Below are positions 57,501 through 64,000 of a DNA stretch of 64,000 nt, piece by piece (within the stretch, counting starts at the first letter, position 1; the number at the start of each line of letters is the position of its first letter). The position numbers and the translations under genes were made by a program. The stretch is taken from the NCBI GenBank assembly GCA_963971535.1, contig OZ020592.1, positions 122,090,707 to 122,154,706 of the forward strand, in the 5' to 3' direction. Origin of the DNA: Notolepis coatsorum. Its lineage: Eukaryota > Chordata > Actinopteri > Aulopiformes > Paralepididae. The notes under the pieces are model-generated. The model was not told the origin of the DNA. It did not search any database and saw only the letters and a program-made list of their open reading frames with translations.

Positions 57501-58679
57501 AATTGTCCCCCAATCACCCCTCTACAGGTTGAACAGGATTTCGTTCTGATGTTTGGAGAAGGTGTATCGGGCAAGCTTCTGGAAAAGTGGCCGACCACAT
57601 ACAAGAAAAAGATCATCCAACAATGCAGACGGCTTCCATCCACCAGTGAGCTTCAAGAGCTCCTGCTGATAGCTGATCCTCCTGAGGATGACACTGAAGT
57701 GGATGCTGACGTTGGTAAGCTGCTTTTGAGCAAACCATTCTTGTTGTTTTTCACTGAACTTCTGTGAAAAATGTACGAGGCATTTTGTATTATCAACCAG
57801 TCAAAAGTGTCTTCCCATTCACTTGAATGAGTGCATCCAAGCTTTTTACTGGTACTGTATATTCATATTTTGAGTGGCAGAGCTTCTTGTGATGAACTGC
57901 TGTCTTTTATCTTATTTTGTAAAAATACTGCTAACATTGCAGATGGACTGAATTTTGTTTATGGTCTACATAATTCAAGTGTCTTAACATCCAACTTGTA
58001 TCGTTACAGGTTGGGACAGTGACCTCTCATCGATTCTACTGCTGTTGCACTTGATCCCACCCTCTGCTCAGGGGCGGAAGAGACCAGGGAAGGTGTCGGC
58101 GTCCAACGCGGAGCAGCATCTTGTGATCTTCAAGAAGGTTGGTATTTTCTCCTAATGTACAAATTTATAATTATAATGCTACAATCATGTAATTATTATT
58201 ATTATTATTTTTTATATTCCCCCCCTCCTTTTTCTCTGTTTTTCTCCCATTCCAATGTTAGTCGTTATGCCAATTCTTAGCCCCTTTCGTGACTGCTGCG
58301 CCACCCAGCCGCCACAATCATGTAATTCTAATTGTTTCTCCATGTGTGTTTGTCTTCTCAGACTGGAACAAGCATCCAAGAGCATCTTGATGCCATCACT
58401 ACCAGCAATCAACCCTATCTCCTGGCTGTTGGAGTGAAGAAGAATGCGATCCACCGGTTCTACATCATTCTTGACAAGAAGGCCATACCTTGCAAGTCAA
58501 TCTCTTCTCTTGGTGCTTTAGATGAACTCTTTAAGGCACATTATGTGTTTGGCACAGCATACAACACCATGCTGCGCAACATGTACACGTTCCTCCAGAC
58601 CACTGTGTATAGTATTGATGTTGGGAAAGTCAAGGAGAGTCCTCGTGTTGCTGAAGTTAGGGCGAGGTTGCTTCATTAG
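54538..58679 (+). CDS. Intact ten-coding-exon gene inside the transposon, SAMD3-like protein of fish elements
   Basis: I derive exons 54525-54619 (ATG 54538), 54815-54955, 55092-55267, 55588-55724, 55844-55937, 56051-56150, 56979-57229, 57528-57714, 58010-58137 and 58362-58679. All junctions are GT-AG, the coding total is 1,614 nt, and every phase joins without a stop, giving 537 aa. The N-terminal 75 residues look like a PB1/ubiquitin-like fold. Then come a Ser-rich linker (SSLDSSGSQ twice) and conserved blocks: ILREKSGGERIINEYNRTKS, GIVTLFPYLSDPHSKNGYEH, CKEAISLMKHSADED, FPRFQDVKGLVEQDF. I know such blocks from fish proteins predicted as SAMD3-like; I do not see a SAM domain here. Function is unknown. 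The place inside the transposon suggests an accessory transposition protein or a carried gene. Confidence 0.8.
56151..56978 (+). other. Intron 6, 828 bp, with possible small insertion
   Basis: Non-coding between two well-supported exons. Contains cagggccgtagccagggttt at 56225-56244 and tagctggctacggccatgac at 56883-56902. These are inverse-complement-like words and may mark a small foldback insertion. Confidence 0.5.
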
Positions 58680-58701
58680 TGCATGAGGCTTCTCCTCCGC
58701 C

Positions 58702-59046
58702 ATGAAGTGTTTTGATTGTCGGAAGGAGTTAGGTTGTACAAATAGGCTTGTTAGGCATTTGCGAATAGTTCACGGTTACGTTCAAGGAAAAAAGCTTCGC
58801 CTTAAATGTGCTCAGACTGGATGTGGCTATAGGTTTGGTACGTTTTCAGGTTTTAGGAAACATTTAGACAACAAACACACTGAGTATATTGACCAAGAGG
58901 TTGACACTGATGTTAATGTAAACAGTGTAGGAGAGGCGGTGATCGCTAATGTAGATGAGACCGCCACAACATCTGATGTCGATGCGACGGCCACATGTGG
59001 ACTGTTCAGAAACTCTAATAGGAGCACTCTCGATATGTGTGCAACT
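58702..59046 (+). pseudogene. Transposase N-terminal part with two C2H2 zinc fingers, cut by a LINE
   Basis: Starts 22 bp after the stop of the preceding gene with context gccATGa. Residues 3-26 (CFDCRKELGC...HLRIVHG) and about 36-59 (CAQTGCGYRF...HLDNKH) are C2H2 fingers, likely for DNA binding. At codon 115 (gca act, 59041-59046) a LINE begins. By chance the frame runs on into the LINE RT to 59790, giving a 362-codon chimera. The true continuation is at 60284, in frame once the LINE is left out, for a total of about 818 aa. Confidence 0.75.
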
Positions 59047-60283
59047 GTCTACTCCCTGTACACACATGACTGCGTAGCACAGCGGAACAACAACACCATC
59101 ATCAAATTTGCTGATGACACAGTAGTGGTGGGCCTGATCTCTGCCAACGACGAAAGGGCCTACCTGGAAGAGGTAGAGAACCTGTCACAGTGGTGTCAGG
59201 AGAACTGCCTCTCCCTGAACGTCAGCAAAACAAAAGAGATGATTGTGGACTTCAGGAGGTCGGGGGTCAAGGACTACAGCCCCCTCAGCATCGACGGGGC
59301 ACCAGTTGAGAGAGTGAACAGTTTCAAGTACCTCGGAGCCCACATATCCGAGGACTTGACATGGACCACACACATTGACAGTGTTGTGAAGAAGGCACGA
59401 CAACGCCTCTACTTCCTCAGGCGCCTAAGGAAGTTCCAAGTCAGTCAGAAGATCCTTAGGAACTTCTACTCATGTACAATAGAGAGCATCCTGACCGGCA
59501 ACATCACCTCCTGGTTTGGGAATAGCACTGCACAAGACCGTAGCAGACTACAAAGAGTGACACGTTCAGCCGAACGCACAATTAGAGGGGGGCTTCCCAC
59601 CCTCCAGAACATTTACAACAAGCGGTGCAAGGGGAAGGCTAAGAGAATTATTAAGGACTCGAGCCACCCGAACAACTGCCTCTTTGAACTGCTGCCGTCA
59701 GGCAAGCGATACCGGAGTCTTATGGCGAGCACAGAAAGACTCAGAAGGAGCTTCTATCCCCAGGCCATCAGGCTGCTAAACGAACAATAATCGCTAAACG
59801 AACAATAATCACTATGCAACAACCATCAAATGCACACAGCACACACACCCACACGCACACACACACTCACTCAAACAAACAACACACTGCAGCACCCACT
59901 CTCCACACTTTAGATCACACAAACACACTTACACTTTATATTTATTGATAAAGGATTTGCACTACAACTCGTACACCTACTGTGAATTGTACCTAAACTG
60001 CACCTTGTCCATTTATGCCTTGCACTATATAGTATTGTATATTAGTACACTGCACAGTATTGTATATTGTATGGTAACTACGTCTACGAACATTGTACAT
60101 ATGTCTAAACTGAACACTGTGACCTCTTTTTTTTTTCTTCTAATTTTTACTATGTTTTTATTTCATACTTATCTTGTCATGCACAGTCTCTGGAGCGCAA
60201 CAGTAAGAAGCATTTTGTACAAAAGTATTCTGTACTTCTGTATGACAACTATTAAAGAAACTAAAGAAACTTGAACTTGAACT
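59047..60283 (+). mobile_element. 5'-truncated CR1/L2-like LINE inserted in the transposase gene
   Basis: The sequence equals the last 1.2 kb of the LINE at 20012-23475, inverted relative to it. It starts at tctactccctgtacacacat and ends in the tail aaacttgaacttga. The RT part (LYTHDCVAQ through LLNEQ) is identical in residues to the other copy, and only one residue differs in the tail frame I compared. The target duplication is at most 3 bp (act), as is common for this group. Confidence 0.9.
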
Positions 60284-62395
60284 GCTGTTGCACAACTCAA
60301 GGCTGCTGGAACCAGTCAGTCTACTGTAAAAAGTTTTGTCTCAACCATGGAAGAAGTGATTTCTGAGATTCATAGTCACGCTAAAGATGCAGCTCTACAG
60401 TGCTTATCTCCACAGGACACAGAAAATAAGAACAGCTTAGAACAGTCATTCCAAAAGTTGGAAAACCCATTCACACACTTAAATTCTGAGGCAAAAATAA
60501 ACAAACACTTCAAAGAGAAATGGGGAAAAGTTGAACCCGTTGAAAAGGTGCTTGGCACAAGATTTGACAGCAGAAGAAACAAAACTACTGGGACATATGA
60601 CCAGGTCATTGTAACTGATAAGTTTGCATATGTTCCCATTTTGGAAACGCTGAAGAGCATTTTTAAAAACCCAGAACTTGCAGACATGTTAAAGCCCAGG
60701 CACATGACTAAGGAAGGTGTGTATGCAGACTTGAGAGATGCCACCTATTTGAAAGAAAGTCCCCTGTTTTCAGTAGAAAAAGATTCCTTTCAAATTCAAC
60801 TTTTTTATGATGACTTTGAAACTGCAAATCCATTGGGCTCTAAAAAGGGTATACATAAATTAGGTGGTGTATACTTTACATTAAGAAATGTCCCCCCAAT
60901 CTATAATTCCTCTTTGATTAATATTCATTTGTGTGCTCTTTTCCATGCACAGGACATTAAGCGTTATGATTTCAATTTGATACTTGAGCCACTTGTCAAT
61001 GATCTGAAAGTACTGGAGACAGAGGGACTTAAAATTCCCATGTTTAGACACGTAATTCGTGGTACCATAGTTCAGGTCACTGGGGATAACCTTGGCTTGC
61101 ATGGTCTGTTTGGGTTTGTGGAGTCATTTGGGGCTCGGTATTGCTGTCGTTTCTGTCTCCTTGAGAAAGCTCGTTTTCAGACTGTATTCTGTGAAGATGA
61201 TCCGGCTGTTGTACTAAGAACTGTTGAGATGCACGCACAACACTGTCAAACTATACAGACAGATCCAACGCTACCTCATATATATGGCGTGAAACGCAGT
61301 TGTCTGTTGAATTCACTTGAGTATTTCAACACAGCCACAAACTTCTCTGTAGATATCATGCATGATATTTTAGAGGGGGTTGCTCAGTTTGAGGTGAAAC
61401 TTATTCTCAAGTACATTCTTCAGGAGAAACTTCTAAATGCTGAACAACTGGCTGGCAGAATACATGCTTTTGACTATGGTTACAATCAGCAGCGAAACCG
61501 TCCGCCAAGAGTCAAGTTGTTGGATGAAAGTAAGGATTTGGGGTTGAATGCCACACAGTCTTGGTGCTTGTTGCGCAATATGCCTCTGATATTTGGTGAT
61601 TTAATACAGACTGATGATAAGTACTGGCATCTTCTGCTTTTGCTTCTACAGATTGTTAACATTGTATTTTCACCAGTCCTGTCATATGGCATGACCATTT
61701 ATCTCAAACATGTAATCACTGATCATCATCGGCTCTTCAAGCAGTTATTTCCTAGAAGCAACCTATTGCCAAAGCATCACTTCATGATACATTACCCTCG
61801 TAATATAAGGAACATTGGCCCAATTCTGCACATGTGGTGCATGCGTTATGAAGCTAAACATAACTTCTTTAAGAGACAATTAAAAAGCTTTAAAAACATT
61901 ACAAAGACATTAGCCCAAAAGCACCAAAGTTGTATGGCAATGTATCGGGAGTCCTTTACCAAAGAAAGATTAACCATAGGTCCAGGAAAGATGGTGGCAC
62001 TTGTTGAGCTCAAAGAAGGTCCAGAGATTGCTTCCTTATTTGGAGATGTAACCAGTGTTTTTTCTGCCAAGTGGATAAAACATCATGGTACAGAGTACCG
62101 CTGTGACTTGATTATCTGTACTGAGGTAGCATTTGAGATGCCTGTGTTTTGTAAGATCAAGACTATTGCTGTGAAAGATGACAGTGTATTGCTCTGTGGA
62201 AAACTGATGGAAACCATGTGTTTTGATGACCATTACCATGCCTTTAAGGTCAGACTGCATCCAGACGGAGTTGTAAAGGTCTTGGATATAAATCAGCTGT
62301 GTTACTTTAAACCATTTGATATTCAAATGAATTATCGAACGACAGATTGCTCAAAGTATATTGTTCCATATTGCCACTTTATGCAGACCTGCTAA
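60284..62395 (+). pseudogene. Transposase catalytic part, CMC/EnSpm-like DDE
   Basis: The frame is open from 60284; the first ATG is 60347 (682 aa from there, used for numbering). Candidate catalytic residues are D247 in VTGDNLGLHGLFGF, D336 or D340 in FSVDIMHDILEGV, and E502 in MRYEAKHNFFKRQLK. CRFC with a preceding C (about 263-270) may bind zinc. DxMHDxxxGV and RxEAKH motifs are typical of EnSpm/CACTA-like transposases. It would cut the terminal repeats of this element. The domain is intact but separated from its zinc fingers by the LINE, so only an internal start or splicing could express it. Confidence 0.8.
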
Positions 62396-62880
62396 TGTGA
62401 TTGTTTTATTACTGCATCCAGACGGAGTTGTAAATAGGGTTGGGTACCGAAAACCGGTTCTAATAGCAACCGGTTCCTAACATCCGGTTCTGGAACCGGA
62501 AGTAACATATTTGCATTTCGATTCTTAATTTTTTATTTTTTTTTACTTTGTTAATTAATACCATAGTTGCAGTACAGCAACCAAATTAAACTGTATCAAG
62601 TCAACTGAAAATGTGAATAGTATGAAAAAATGTACACATTTTCAAAAAAAATCTGAACCGGAATCGTTCAAATCCAAACGATGCCCAACCCTATATAGTT
62701 GTAAAGGTGTTGTATAAATCAGCTGTGAAGTATATTGTTCCATATTGCACTTTATGCAGACCTGCTGAGGTCAATGTATATTTATGTTTTATTTTTTTAT
62801 AAGCCTGCCTGACCCTGCCTGACCTGACCAACAATAAAATTGTTGAAATCATTTTGTGGTAACTTGTGATTTTTTAATGT
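62396..62880 (+). repeat. Duplicated transposase 3' end with a small MITE
   Basis: 62412-62434 and 62698-62775 repeat 62257-62393 (catccagacggagttgtaaa, tataaatcagctgtg, tttatgcagacctgct), a tandem duplicate of the gene end. A 263-bp element (62435-62697), starting tagggttgggtaccg and ending gcccaaccctatata, splits the duplicate and is flanked by gttgtaaa on both sides (62427-62434 and 62698-62705). AATAAA for the transposon mRNA may be at 62833-62838. Confidence 0.7.
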
Positions 62881-63497
62881 ATATTGTATGTAAATGCAAT
62901 TTCACAAGAGTAAATTAAGTGTAAAATTAACACCAGTGAGGTTTATTTTCACCAATATAGTGTCCGGTTTCATTGACACTGTGCAGTGTTAATGGGTGTT
63001 ATTTGCAGAGCTGTTTTTTCACTACTAGTGAGTAAATTATCAACACAGTACTGTGTAATGGCAACACTTCAGCAGAGTTATTTGACCTCAGTGTTAACTT
63101 TTAATAACTCAATGCAGTGTTAATGAGCATTGGAATTCAACTCAATCAGAGTTAATTTGTTATCACATAAGAGTAAATTATCAACACTTCTGAGAATAAT
63201 AATTACACTCTCAAGTGTTATTAAACCTATAGTGTTAAGTTTAAATAACACCATACAGTGTAAGCGAGTGTTAAATTTGTACTCTATTAGAGTTAATTTA
63301 ACTCAAAAAATTTAACACGGGAGCAAGAGTCGATTTAAATAACACCATACAGTGTAAGCGAGTGTTAAATTTGTACTCTATTTAGAGTTAATTTAACTCA
63401 AAAAATGTAACACAGGAGCAAGAGTCGATTTAACACTATTCGTAGTTGGAGTCATATACACTCTGGAATAGTGTTAAATTCGACTCTTTAAGTGTTA
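62881..63497. repeat. Right subterminal repeat region
   Basis: Dozens of short gtgttaa, taacac, agagttaattt and actct words occur in both orientations. A block ataacaccatacagtgtaag occurs twice (about 63245 and 63340). CACTA-type elements have clustered subterminal transposase-binding repeats of this kind. Confidence 0.65.
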
Positions 63498-63522
63498 ATT
63501 TGACACTGCGAATTTTACTGTG
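63498..63522 (-). repeat. Right terminal inverted repeat of the large transposon
   Basis: Exact inverse complement of 52039-52063. It ends ttttactgtg, followed by the TA duplication and gcagtactgtc. Confidence 0.9.
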
Positions 63523-63524
63523 TA

Positions 63525-64000
63525 GCAGTACTGTCTATCTGTCTACCTGTATGTCATATATGTTATCATGAATTGAACATGGGGGACCCTGATGTAAACA
63601 AGACGATGAATTGAAAATGTCTAGGCCTACCACAAGTTCAAAATCTGGTATGTCATAAATGTCTAGATGTAGCAGTACTGTCCATCTGTCTACCTGTATG
63701 TCATATATGTTATCATGAATTGAACATGGGGGACCCTGATGTAAACAAGATGATGAATTGAAAATGTCTAGGCCTACCACAAGTTCAAAATCTGGTATGT
63801 CATAAATGTCTAAATGTAGCAGTACTGTCCATCTGTCTACCTGTATGTCATATATGTTATCATGAATTGAACATGGGGGACCCTGATGTAAACAAGATGA
63901 TGAATTGAAAATGTCTAGGCTAATAAACAACTTGTGACAAATAACTCTTGACTTGACTTGACCACCAGCCTCTCTCTCTTAAGGCATTAACTGGGTTAAT
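63525..64000. repeat. 147-bp tandem repeat, right inverted arm
   Basis: About three units in orientation opposite to 50885-51640. The outermost part (63925-64000) is the exact inverse complement of about 50886-50966, down to ctctctctcttaaggcatta. The arm continues beyond the window. Confidence 0.9.

Larger units (their letters stand above)
52039..63522 (+). mobile_element. 11.5-kb two-gene DNA transposon with TA target duplication
   Basis: The first 25 bp (cacagtaaaattcgcagtg...) are repeated exactly in inverted form at 63498-63522. TA lies outside both ends (52037-52038 and 63523-63524), and the split LINE 3' sequence is continuous when the element is removed. It carries a non-coding first exon, a ten-exon gene (54538-58679), and a zinc-finger/DDE transposase (58702-62395) on the same strand, all read left to right. 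The right subterminal 600 bp hold many TTAACA-type repeats in both directions. Ends starting CAC, a TA duplication, subterminal repeats and the transposase type point to the CMC (EnSpm/CACTA-Mirage-Chapaev) group; this is inference. A LINE interrupts the transposase. Confidence 0.85.

Overview
The window reads as vertebrate genomic DNA, most likely from a teleost fish. It is built almost entirely of transposable elements: CR1/L2-like and L1-like LINEs, two Ty3/gypsy elements, hAT-type and TTAA-type DNA transposons, tRNA-derived SINEs, long microsatellites, and a LINE 3' end family with AATC tails. I see no ordinary host gene and no bacterial signals. Element family names come from motif recognition, not from database searches.

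Positions 573-17428 are a complete, very young endogenous retrovirus of 16.9 kb. Its two LTRs of about 1.6 kb differ by one substitution and one 2-bp indel that I could find. It is flanked by a 4-bp duplication and sits in an L1-like LINE on the minus strand. The order is LTR, primer site, long pyrimidine-rich leader, an E2 ubiquitin-conjugating enzyme of the UBE2Q/UBE2QL1 type (4794-5423), a compact CX6CC-type Env (5935-7281), Gag in two in-frame pieces (8350-8934 and 8965-10950), Pol in the same frame after a TGA (10951-15363), polypurine tract, LTR. Env and a captured host-type gene therefore lie upstream of gag, and the usual env position after pol is empty. Putative splice sites suggest that gag-pol could be made from a spliced RNA.

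Positions 17430-36170 are nested repeats. A 5-kb hAT-type element (19638-24610, 8-bp duplication) contains a near-complete CR1/L2-like LINE and a TTAA-flanked element. Then follow a 560-bp TAA microsatellite, SINE pieces, a broken gypsy element with protease followed directly by integrase (27608-29940), a LINE RT end, and a second gypsy element (30968-35390) with a hAT-type MITE in gag and a palindrome-bearing segment where RT should be.

Positions 36171-50890 are largely non-coding: a 3.3-kb array of 8- and 10-bp units (37390-40705), telomere-like repeats, a foldback MITE, a 5S rRNA-like copy, zinc-finger coding remnants, and many copies of a LINE 3' end.

Positions 52039-63522 form an 11.5-kb DNA transposon with 25-bp terminal inverted repeats and a TA duplication. 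It carries a 5' untranslated exon, a 358-bp tandem array in intron 1, an intact ten-exon gene (537 aa, all splice phases consistent) of a kind seen in fish as SAMD3-like, and 22 bp further on a C2H2 zinc-finger/DDE transposase of CMC (EnSpm-like) type that is interrupted by a LINE. Inverted copies of a 147-bp tandem repeat flank the transposon.
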